From Candidatus Saccharimonadota bacterium (GTDB lineage: Bacteria > Patescibacteriota > Saccharimonadia > Saccharimonadales > Saccharimonadaceae), in the NCBI GenBank assembly GCA_030530425.1, contig JAUMVA010000003.1, positions 1-64,000 on the forward strand: DNA of 64,000 nt, in the 5' to 3' direction. A model generated the notes under the pieces. The model was not told the DNA's origin. It saw nothing but the letters and a program-made list of their open reading frames with translations, and made no database searches. The translations under genes and the position numbers were made by a program. How positions within the stretch are numbered: the stretch's first letter is position 1; every line of letters begins with the position of its first letter. Of the stretch, positions 8,711 to 16,185 are shown piece by piece.

Positions 8711-10192
8711 ATGAAACTCTACAACACCCTATCGCGCCAAATCGAAGAATTAAAGCCACTAAACCCACCAACTGTGAAGATTTATAGTTGTGGTCCAACG
8801 GTTTATAATTATCTACACATTGGCAACTGGGCAGCTTATATTTATTGGGATGTGCTGGTGCGAGCGCTGATTTTAGACGGCTATAAACCCGAGCGAGTAA
8901 TTAACTTGACTGATGTTGGACATTTAACTTCGGACGCCGACGAGGGTGAGGATAAATTAGTCAAAAAAGCCCGCGAGCAAGGTTTGACTGCTTGGGATAT
9001 TGCCGAGCAATATATTTCAGCTTTTAAAACAGGTTTTGATGAATTAAATCTAATCCCACCGATGAAATTCGCACGAGCAACTGATTTTATTAACGAACAA
9101 TTAGAGTTAGTTCGTAAGCTAAAACAAGCTAGGCTGACTTATCAAATTGACGACGGCATCTATCTCGACACTGCCAAAGTCAAAAATTATGGTCAATTAG
9201 CACGACTCGATATTGAATCATTGAAAGCCGGAGCGCGCGTTGAATACAATCAGGCAAAACACAGCCCTAGCGATTTTGCGGTTTGGAAATTTGCACTAGA
9301 AGCTAATCGCGACATGCAATGGTCAACGCCAATAGACTTACTGGACGAACCAACTGATGCTCAAGGTAATCCTTATGAACTAATGGGTTTTCCGGGCTGG
9401 CATCTGGAGTGCAGTGCAATTATTCTCAACACTTTGGGCGAACAAATTGATATTCACACTGGTGGAATTGATCATATCCCGGTTCATCACACCAACGAAA
9501 TTGCCCAAACTGAATCAATCACCGGCAAGCCAATGGCAACTTTTTGGGTACATAATAATCACCTCAAGTCCGACGGTACTAAAATTTCCAAAAGCTTGGG
9601 TAATGGCTATACGCTCGATGATTTAGCGGAACGCGGTTTTTCAGCGATGGATTTAAAAATGTTAATTCTGCAGGGACATTATCAAAAAGAAGGCAATTTC
9701 TCATTTAAAGCGTTAACTGCTGCTAAAAATCGTTTAGCAGCATGGCGTGAAATTGCTAGTTATCGTCATCAGATTTATGATGATATCGCCCAAGATCACG
9801 ACAAAACGATTAACTTTTTAGCTGTTAAGCATCACATCTTAGACCTAGCAAATGACAATCTTAACACTCCTCAAATTTTAGCGGTAATTGATGAAGCGTG
9901 GCAAATTCTACGCTCGCCAAATACCAATTTCCGCAATATTAATCGCCAATCATTAGTCGACTTTTTAAATCAAATAGATTCTCTGCTGGGTCTGGACTTG
10001 ATCAATAGCACACCAGATATCGACGAAGCACTAAAACGTTTAATTATCGAGCGACAAATCGCCAAAGAACAACGCAATTTTGAGCGAGCCGATCAATTAC
10101 GGCAAGAATTATTAACTCAGGGAATTGAATTAATTGACACTAAAAATCAAACTCTCTGGAAACGCACCGCCACGACCAATCATGCCAATTAG
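8711..10192 (+). CDS. cysS: Cysteinyl-tRNA synthetase
   Basis: Class I aminoacyl-tRNA synthetase, 493 aa. It starts MKLYNTLSRQIEELKPL, with the HIGH variant HIGN near residue 36, the zinc-ligand SCGPTVYN, GWHLECSA and HHTNEIAQ motifs all kept, and the KMSKS variant KISKSLGN near residue 290. The C-terminal DALR-type helical domain ends with IERQIAKEQRNFERADQLR. The catalytic zinc site is thus retained while several structural zinc sites elsewhere in this genome are lost. The gene converges with the DUF167 gene, whose stop overlaps its end. Confidence 0.97.
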   Translation: MKLYNTLSRQIEELKPLNPPTVKIYSCGPTVYNYLHIGNWAAYIYWDVLVRALILDGYKPERVINLTDVGHLTSDADEGEDKLVKKAREQGLTAWDIAEQYISAFKTGFDELNLIPPMKFARATDFINEQLELVRKLKQARLTYQIDDGIYLDTAKVKNYGQLARLDIESLKAGARVEYNQAKHSPSDFAVWKFALEANRDMQWSTPIDLLDEPTDAQGNPYELMGFPGWHLECSAIILNTLGEQIDIHTGGIDHIPVHHTNEIAQTESITGKPMATFWVHNNHLKSDGTKISKSLGNGYTLDDLAERGFSAMDLKMLILQGHYQKEGNFSFKALTAAKNRLAAWREIASYRHQIYDDIAQDHDKTINFLAVKHHILDLANDNLNTPQILAVIDEAWQILRSPNTNFRNINRQSLVDFLNQIDSLLGLDLINSTPDIDEALKRLIIERQIAKEQRNFERADQLRQELLTQGIELIDTKNQTLWKRTATTNHAN

Positions 10193-10410
10193 TCATCAAC
10201 TTCAAAAGTTTTATAACGTGACGCAGCGCCAGTCTTAAGTTTGACTGCGGTCTTTGGCAGCCTTAATTCTTCAGCAATTATTGCAGCCGCTTCCAGGTTA
10301 GCTCGACCATCAATCGGCGGGGCTTTAACAAAAATCGTCCAGTAAGTATCAGTCTTGATAATTTTAGGAGCGGATTTAGAATTCGGTTTAATAAAAACTA
10401 AAATTTTCAT
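10189..10410 (-). CDS. DUF167 (YggU-type) protein
   Basis: 73 aa. Small alpha/beta protein: MKILVFIKPNSKSAPKI, then WTIFVKAPPIDGRANLEAAAIIAEEL and LKTGAASRYKTFEV, which matches DUF167 (V.P.a..G.AN.al...LA, v.i..G..sR.K). Function unknown. A TATAAT on the - strand (10432-10437) lies back-to-back with the tgt promoter, so the short gap between the genes is bidirectional. The 3' end overlaps cysS by 4 nt. Confidence 0.85.
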   Translation of the reverse strand: MKILVFIKPNSKSAPKIIKTDTYWTIFVKAPPIDGRANLEAAAIIAEELRLPKTAVKLKTGAASRYKTFEVDD

Positions 10411-10443
10411 AATTAGCCAATTTACATGTTATTATAACATATG

Positions 10444-10452
10444 TGATATAAT
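10444..10452 (+). promoter_or_regulatory. Extended -10 promoter before tgt (leaderless)
   Basis: TGATATAAT, a perfect extended -10, ends 7 nt before the ATG at 10460. Confidence 0.65.
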
Positions 10453-10459
10453 GCTCTAA

Positions 10460-11665
10460 ATGAGTCAAAAAGCAATTGATTTTAAAATTATTCAAAAAAC
10501 CATAAATGGGCGCGCACGAGTTGGTGAGATTTCCACACCACACGGAATCATTAAAACACCGAGTTTTATGGTAGCCGCTACTAAAGCAACTGTTAAAGCT
10601 ATGTTGCCAGAAACCGTTCGCGAACTAGGCGGACAAGCAATCCTAGCCAACACTTATCATTTAATGTTACAACCAGGTGAGGACATTATCGCACAGGCTG
10701 GTGGATTGGCGGAATTTAGTAATTGGCACGGACCAAGCATTACCGATTCTGGTGGTTTTCAAGTATTCTCACTTGGTATGGCTTACGAGAAAGGTTTGGA
10801 AAACACCCTAGCCAGCCAAGCAACTCACTCAAAAAAGCAGCTAGCCAAAGTTGATGATGAAGGTGTAACCTTTCGTTCACATCTTGATGGGAGAATAGTA
10901 CGTTTAACGCCCGAACGCTCAATGGAAATTCAGCATAAAATTGGCGCCGACATTCATATGGCGTTTGACGAGCTAACATCACCAAGTGCCTCACCAGAAT
11001 ACGTTAAACGCGCCATGGACCGTACACATACTTGGGCAAAAAGATGTTTAATTCGGCATCAGCAACTAAATGAGCAACATTTACAAAACAAGCAACCATT
11101 GCAAGCTTTGTTTGCTGTAGTACAAGGAGGACAAGATTCTCAACTCCGACAAATTTCAGCTGAAACTTTGGGCGCAATGGATTTTGATGGCTATGGCATC
11201 GGTGGAACTTTTAAAGCTAGTGAGATTGAGCAATTCACAGGGCTAGTAACAAAAATCTTACCAGAAGCTAAACCACGGCATTTGCTTGGCATGGGTGCGC
11301 AGCCGCTGGATATTTTTTTAGGCATTGAAAACGGAGTGGATACGCTCGACTGCGTAGCGCCAACTCGGCAGGCTCGCAACGGTTCGCTTTATACTGTTAA
11401 TGGACGAATAAACATCAAAAATGCTAAATATAAAAATGATTTTTCACCAATTGACAGTAACCTAGATTATCATATCTCACAAACCTATACCAAAGCTTAC
11501 TTACATCATTTGTTTAAAGCCGATGAAATTCTGGCATCAATGTTAGCTAGTATGCATAATGAATTTTTTGTTATCAACTTAACCGACAAAATTCGCCAAG
11601 CCTTGTTAGACGATAGCTACGAACAGTTTAAAACCGATTTCTTAAGAAAATATTATCATAGCTAG
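10460..11665 (+). CDS. tgt: tRNA-guanine transglycosylase (Tgt) lacking the zinc cysteines
   Basis: Exchanges G34 of GUN-anticodon tRNAs for a queuosine precursor. 401 aa TIM barrel: the active-site region ITDSGGFQVFSLG (Asp near residue 95), the nucleophile region GVDTLDCVAPTRQARNG (Asp near 293) and NIKNAKYKNDFSPID are intact. The following zinc site, normally CxCxxC plus His, reads LDYHIS: all three Cys are replaced by Leu, Tyr and Ser, while the later LHHLF His remains. The ATG at 10460 lies 7 nt after a -10 element. queA follows one gene later on the other strand. Confidence 0.95.
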   Translation: MSQKAIDFKIIQKTINGRARVGEISTPHGIIKTPSFMVAATKATVKAMLPETVRELGGQAILANTYHLMLQPGEDIIAQAGGLAEFSNWHGPSITDSGGFQVFSLGMAYEKGLENTLASQATHSKKQLAKVDDEGVTFRSHLDGRIVRLTPERSMEIQHKIGADIHMAFDELTSPSASPEYVKRAMDRTHTWAKRCLIRHQQLNEQHLQNKQPLQALFAVVQGGQDSQLRQISAETLGAMDFDGYGIGGTFKASEIEQFTGLVTKILPEAKPRHLLGMGAQPLDIFLGIENGVDTLDCVAPTRQARNGSLYTVNGRINIKNAKYKNDFSPIDSNLDYHISQTYTKAYLHHLFKADEILASMLASMHNEFFVINLTDKIRQALLDDSYEQFKTDFLRKYYHS

Positions 11666-11724
11666 CTGGCTTTAATTTTAGCGCTAAATTTGATATGATT
11701 TAATTAAATGAATTGGAGAGAAAT

Positions 11725-12795
11725 ATGCGAACAAAAATTGAAGTAGATAATTGGACAATTGCCAGATTTTGGTTAGTTTTACTAGGAATTTTAGGTGCAA
11801 TCATTTTAATATATTGGGCGCGCCACGCCTTGGCGATTATTGGTTTGGCGACCTTTTTGGCAATTGCCGCAAACCCATTAGTATCAAAACTCTCACGCAA
11901 GTTTTTTCATAACAAAAGAACTGCTGCAACCGCCATATTATTTGTCAGTTTTCTGCTAATTTTAGTCGCCTTTGCGTTTTTAATCGTGCCATCGGTAACT
12001 AGTCAAGTGTATAGTTTTATTGAAACTGCTCCAAACACTATCTCTAAAACAATTAGTTCGTTGAAAAATAATTCAATTGTTGAGCAATTTAATTTAACGT
12101 CGTATTTTGATGAAATCAACAACTACATTAATTTACACAAGCAAACTTGGGCTTCACAGATTGGGTCTATTATGTTTAACGGAGTCAGTTCGATAATTAC
12201 CTTTGTTTTTTCGGGGATCATCGTTTTAACATTAACATTATTGATGCTCACTGACGCACCGCGAATTACTAAAGGTTTTTGGCGATTTTATAAAAACAAA
12301 CGAGTCATGGAGCATCATCAGAAATTAGCCACTAGAATGGCTGGCACAATTACTAGTTTTGTCAGTGGTCAATTAGCTCAGGTTACTATTAGTGGTACTT
12401 GTGCGGGAATTGTAGTGTTTATTCTATCAATTACTTTCCATATTTCAACTAATTTAATTGCACCTGTTGCGCTAATCGTCAGCTTAATGAGCCTAATTCC
12501 GCTAGTTGGCGCAACGATTGGCGGTATTATTGGTATGTTAATGATTACAATGTCAAACATCCCAGCAGCAATAGTTTTTATAATCTATTTCATTGTCTAT
12601 CAACAGCTTGAGAATAATGTCATTGCACCATTTATTCAATCAAAAGCAACCTCGCTCAGCAGTTTAACGGTTCTAATCGCAATTACAGTTGGCATCTATC
12701 TGTTCGGTATTGTTGGCGCATTAATTGCTATCCCAGCAGCCGGCTGTATTAAAATATTACTCGAAGATAATTTTGATTTTTATAAAGAAAATTAA
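11725..12795 (+). CDS. AI-2E family (PerM/UPF0118) membrane transporter
   Basis: 356 aa with about seven or eight hydrophobic segments. The family C-terminal signature is visible: LIVSLMSLIPLVGATIGGI, VYQQLENNVIAPFIQSKATSLSSL and FGIVGALIAIPAAGCIKIL. Members export quorum signals or act as ion antiporters or permeases; the substrate cannot be inferred here. I chose the ATG at 11725 over the in-frame TTG at 11713 because GGAGAG (11715-11720) then serves as its ribosome binding site. A TATGAT -10 lies about 30 nt upstream. The gene converges with queA. Confidence 0.9.
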   Translation: MRTKIEVDNWTIARFWLVLLGILGAIILIYWARHALAIIGLATFLAIAANPLVSKLSRKFFHNKRTAATAILFVSFLLILVAFAFLIVPSVTSQVYSFIETAPNTISKTISSLKNNSIVEQFNLTSYFDEINNYINLHKQTWASQIGSIMFNGVSSIITFVFSGIIVLTLTLLMLTDAPRITKGFWRFYKNKRVMEHHQKLATRMAGTITSFVSGQLAQVTISGTCAGIVVFILSITFHISTNLIAPVALIVSLMSLIPLVGATIGGIIGMLMITMSNIPAAIVFIIYFIVYQQLENNVIAPFIQSKATSLSSLTVLIAITVGIYLFGIVGALIAIPAAGCIKILLEDNFDFYKEN

Positions 12796-12796
12796 C

Positions 12797-13831
12797 TTAC
12801 AGAATTAGCATCGAGTCGCCATAGCTCAAGAATCGCATTTTCTCGGCTTGTGCGAATTGATATGACTTCTTCAAAAAATCCCAGCCCGCAAACGCTGCCG
12901 CCATCATCAACACCGTTGAACGTGGGGCGTGAAAATTAGTAATTAAGTGATCAACAATCTTAAAATTATAGCCTGGATAAATAAAAATATTTGCTTCACC
13001 AGCTAAATTAGTCGCCGGCGTAGTGAAATCTAAAATTTGATCAGATAAAAATTCTAATGTTCGAGTTACAGTTGTACCTAAAGCAATCACAGCGTTGCCA
13101 GCTTCTTTAGCTTGACGAATTGTAGTAATTGTTTTCTGGCTGATTTCAAAATATTCTTTATGCATCTGATGCTTTTCAACATCATCTGTTCGAATTGGCA
13201 AAAAAGTACCCAATCCAACATGCAAAGTTAAATAAACTATTTTAACACCTTTTCTGCGTAAAATTTGTAAAGTTTTTTCAGTCATGTTTAAACTTGCTGT
13301 TGGTGCTGCCACCGAGCCAATGTTTTTTGCCCAAACTGTTTGATAACGTTCAATGTCACTTTCATCTGCTAAACGATTCATATATGGCGGTAGCGGCGGA
13401 GTACCGTATTGATCACAGATCGTCAGCAAGTCAATTTGACTACGGACTCTAGCGACTCCGTTATTAAACGTTTCTAATACCTCAATTTGATATTCACCAA
13501 CATATAAAATTTCACCAACGCGAATACGACCCCTGTGAATAACATGATGTTCGTGCCAATCATCAACTGCAGCATGAGACTCTAAAACAATCAGCTCACG
13601 AGTCACGCCAGTTATTTTTTTAGTCAGTAAACGGGCTTTCAAAACTTTTGTATCATTTATGACTAGTACATCACCAGATTGCAAAAAATCCACTACGTCT
13701 GAATATTGATGTTTCTCAATTGTCTGATTAGTACGATTTAAAACTAATAAATTGCTTTGCCCACGGATTTTTGGTGGACGATTAGCGATCATTTTTTCAT
13801 TTAAGTCATAATCGTAGTCAGATATTTTCAT
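12797..13831 (-). CDS. queA: S-adenosylmethionine:tRNA ribosyltransferase-isomerase (QueA)
   Basis: Adds the cyclopentene ring (epoxyqueuosine step) from SAM to preQ1-tRNA. 344 aa: MKISDYDYDLNEKMIANRPP at the N-terminus, SGDVLVINDTKVLKARL, TPPLPPYMNR, SVAAPTASLNMTEKTLQ, LTLHVGLGTFLPI and LITNFHAPRSTVLMMAAAFAG are all diagnostic. Together with tgt it forms the tRNA-dependent half of queuosine synthesis. No preQ1 biosynthetic gene (queC-F) is present in the window, so preQ1 may be imported or the genes lie elsewhere. Confidence 0.96.
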   Translation of the reverse strand: MKISDYDYDLNEKMIANRPPKIRGQSNLLVLNRTNQTIEKHQYSDVVDFLQSGDVLVINDTKVLKARLLTKKITGVTRELIVLESHAAVDDWHEHHVIHRGRIRVGEILYVGEYQIEVLETFNNGVARVRSQIDLLTICDQYGTPPLPPYMNRLADESDIERYQTVWAKNIGSVAAPTASLNMTEKTLQILRRKGVKIVYLTLHVGLGTFLPIRTDDVEKHQMHKEYFEISQKTITTIRQAKEAGNAVIALGTTVTRTLEFLSDQILDFTTPATNLAGEANIFIYPGYNFKIVDHLITNFHAPRSTVLMMAAAFAGWDFLKKSYQFAQAEKMRFLSYGDSMLIL

Positions 13832-13837
13832 TGCTTT

Positions 13838-13846
13838 ATCATATCA
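13838..13846 (-). promoter_or_regulatory. -10 element directly before queA (leaderless)
   Basis: On the - strand TATGAT (13838-13843) stands 6 nt before the queA ATG. No ribosome binding site is present. Confidence 0.5.
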
Positions 13847-13866
13847 TATTGCATCAAAATAGCAAG

Positions 13867-13895
13867 TTGAAAAAACTTTTTTCAATAATTATAAT
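13867..13895 (+). promoter_or_regulatory. Consensus sigma70-type promoter of the ABC exporter (leaderless)
   Basis: TTGAAA at 13867-13872, a 17-nt spacer, and TATAAT at 13890-13895. The start codon at 13903 is 7 nt downstream, which places the transcription start at the ATG. It is one of the clearest examples of the leaderless pattern in this window. Confidence 0.75.
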
Positions 13896-13902
13896 AACAA
13901 CT

Positions 13903-14841
13903 ATGAGTTTACAAAACATTATCGAAGTTAAAGATTTTCAGATGAAGTTTGGTAACCATGAAGTAATCAAAAATTTAAGCTTTGAAGTAAAAAAAGGCGA
14001 AGTTTTTGGGCTTCTCGGTTCAAACGGATCTGGCAAAACCACTACTTTACGAACACTACTTGGTTTATATCAACCAACAAAAGGCAAGTTACTAGTCAAT
14101 GGCAAGACCTTTTCGCCAGAAACCGACATTAAAATTGGCTATCTTCCAGAAGAGCGCGGCCTTTATAAAAAAGAAAAAGTCGGTAATATTATGCATTATT
14201 TTGCCGAATTAAAAGGTTTAACAAAAACCGAAGCCACTAAATTCATTGAACAATTTTTGGAGCGAGTTGGTTTAACAGATAAGCAAAAAATTCGACTTGA
14301 TAAATTATCAAGTGGGCAACAACAAAAAATCCAACTCGGTATTACTCTAATGGGCGAACCAGATTTGTTGATTCTTGACGAACCAACCAAAGGTTTTGAT
14401 CCTGTTAATCGCTACTTATTACTTGAAATCGTCGAAGAAGCTCGCCAGCGTGGTGCAACGGTTATGATGATTACTCATCACATGGAAGAGGCTGAAAAAC
14501 TCTGCGATCGAATTTTATTATTAAAAGATGGCGTAGTCAAAGCCTACGGTCGAGTAGAAGATATAAAAGACAAGGCTGGTGCCGACCGAGCAATCGTTAC
14601 CTTTAATGGTGAATTACCGACTAAAAACGCACCATTTACTATTGAAAACCAAACCAAAAATAGTGCCGAACTTTTACCCAAAAAAGACAACTCCATTGAC
14701 GACATTTTGCCGTTTCTAGTCAAGAATAATTTACCAATTAGACGGTTTTCGATTGAACGTCCAAGTCTTGACGAAATCTTTGTCAAAGTTTATGGCATGA
14801 AAGTTGATAATTTACAAACAGAGGAGCCACAACATGCATAA
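13903..14841 (+). CDS. ABC transporter ATP-binding protein (NatA type)
   Basis: 312 aa. Walker A LLGSNGSGKTTTLR, Q-loop region IGYLPEERGLYKKEKVGN, signature LSSGQQQKIQLG, Walker B LLILDEPTKGFDPVN and the H-loop VMMITHHMEEAEKLCDR are all present. The EERGLY segment and the roughly 90-residue C-terminal extension are typical of NatA/DUF4162-type ATPases that pair with an ABC-2 type permease. The frame is open from 13831, but the ATG at 13903 matches the family start and sits immediately after a consensus promoter. The 3' end overlaps the permease gene by 8 nt. Confidence 0.93.
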   Translation: MSLQNIIEVKDFQMKFGNHEVIKNLSFEVKKGEVFGLLGSNGSGKTTTLRTLLGLYQPTKGKLLVNGKTFSPETDIKIGYLPEERGLYKKEKVGNIMHYFAELKGLTKTEATKFIEQFLERVGLTDKQKIRLDKLSSGQQQKIQLGITLMGEPDLLILDEPTKGFDPVNRYLLLEIVEEARQRGATVMMITHHMEEAEKLCDRILLLKDGVVKAYGRVEDIKDKAGADRAIVTFNGELPTKNAPFTIENQTKNSAELLPKKDNSIDDILPFLVKNNLPIRRFSIERPSLDEIFVKVYGMKVDNLQTEEPQHA

Positions 14842-16084
14842 TCTATCTACCGTTATTAAGTTTGAGATTCTTAAACAAATCCGTAAGCCACTATTTTGGG
14901 TAGCAATTTTTGCATTTCCAGTGATAATGATAGTTTTTGGTGGAATTTCGTTTTTAAGCACAAAAATGGCAATGGAACAAGACACTAAAAACCAAGATCA
15001 AGCTTCACAATCTATCAAAAAAATTTTAGTTTCTGATCAAAGTAAACTAGTTAAGCTAGAATTATTAGCACCGCTCGAAACCATACCCATTAGTGAAACT
15101 GGTGACCAAGCACTGAATAAACTTAATCAATCAGACGCTCAAGCGATGATTATATTTTCAAGTAACCCAGCCAAAGACGAAACCCAAGTTTATATTAAAT
15201 ATCAAAAAAGCGATTCAGCAACCTCGCAATTAGGAAACGGACTGGCAACATTAGCAACAACCGCCTTGCGATCCAGCGTCAGTAGCAACCTCAGTCCTCA
15301 AATCACATCAATATTGTCCCTTAAGTCATTACCGACCGTGTCACATATCATTGGCGAAAACGGCAAGGCTTATAATCCATATTTAAAGATGATTACACCA
15401 GGAATATTTTTGGCAATTTTCTTCATTATCTTTACGATTACCGGCAACCAAATGCTAGTTGCTACGACTGAAGAAAAAGAAAATCGCGTCGCGGAAATGA
15501 TTTTGACTACTGTTCAAACAAAGACCTTGATTATCGGTAAAATCATCGCTCTGACAATCCTCGGTTTCATCCAAATTTTTGCCCTACTAGCACCAATAAT
15601 TATTATGTACTTTATAGCAGGCAAGTATCTCAATTTTCCACCAATTTTGAACATGATTTTTGCTAATATTCAATTCAGCTTTTGGCCAACATTTTTCGGA
15701 ATCACATTTTTAATATTTGGCTTCTTAATGACAACGGGGCTAATCGTGCTAATCGGGTCACTGTTTCCAACCGCACAAGATGCTTCACAATTTTTTACTC
15801 CTATAATTTTCAGTATGATTATTCCGTTTTATTTTTTACAGGCCATCGTTTCTGGAGTTAGCAGCCCAATAGTTACCTTTATGAGTTATTTTCCGTTTTC
15901 AGCACCGATGACTTTGCTAATGCGTAATATGGCTGGAAGTTTAAGCGTTTCGGAGGGTATTATCGGCTTGATTGTGATTATTGTTTCAACCATTATTGCG
16001 ATGTTATTAGCAGTAAAGGCTTTCCGACAAGGAGCTTTCGAATACTCGAAAAAAGGTTCACTAAAAAATCTACTGTTTGATTAA
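14834..16084 (+). CDS. ABC-2 type permease (NatB-like)
   Basis: 416 aa partner of the preceding ATPase. The N-terminus is cytoplasmic, TM1 is at about residues 20-40, a long extracytoplasmic domain runs to about residue 180, and then come five or six hydrophobic segments. The signature TEEKENRVAEMILTTVQTKT is the conserved EEKe.R..E.llt/s motif of ABC-2 exporters. GAGGAG just upstream supports the ATG at 14834. The Na+ or peptide substrate is unknown; NatAB-type systems export Na+ or antimicrobials. Confidence 0.92.
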   Translation: MHNLSTVIKFEILKQIRKPLFWVAIFAFPVIMIVFGGISFLSTKMAMEQDTKNQDQASQSIKKILVSDQSKLVKLELLAPLETIPISETGDQALNKLNQSDAQAMIIFSSNPAKDETQVYIKYQKSDSATSQLGNGLATLATTALRSSVSSNLSPQITSILSLKSLPTVSHIIGENGKAYNPYLKMITPGIFLAIFFIIFTITGNQMLVATTEEKENRVAEMILTTVQTKTLIIGKIIALTILGFIQIFALLAPIIIMYFIAGKYLNFPPILNMIFANIQFSFWPTFFGITFLIFGFLMTTGLIVLIGSLFPTAQDASQFFTPIIFSMIIPFYFLQAIVSGVSSPIVTFMSYFPFSAPMTLLMRNMAGSLSVSEGIIGLIVIIVSTIIAMLLAVKAFRQGAFEYSKKGSLKNLLFD

Positions 16085-16088
16085 TCTT

Positions 16089-16130
16089 AAAAATAGCCAG
16101 CTTTAATTAAAGGTTGGCTATTTTTTATTT
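16089..16130 (+). terminator. Terminator after the ABC exporter
   Basis: AAATAGCCAGC pairs with GGTTGGCTATTT through a small bulge, followed by a T-rich tract. It separates the exporter from the P-type ATPase. Confidence 0.75.
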
Positions 16131-16185
16131 TCAAAAGCACATTGTAGTGATATAATAAGCATAATCAAAACCCAGAAAACAAATT

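Noticed and set aside
13831-13902. N-terminal extension of the ABC ATPase
   Set aside because: It overlaps the promoter; the ATG at 13903 fits the family N-terminus.
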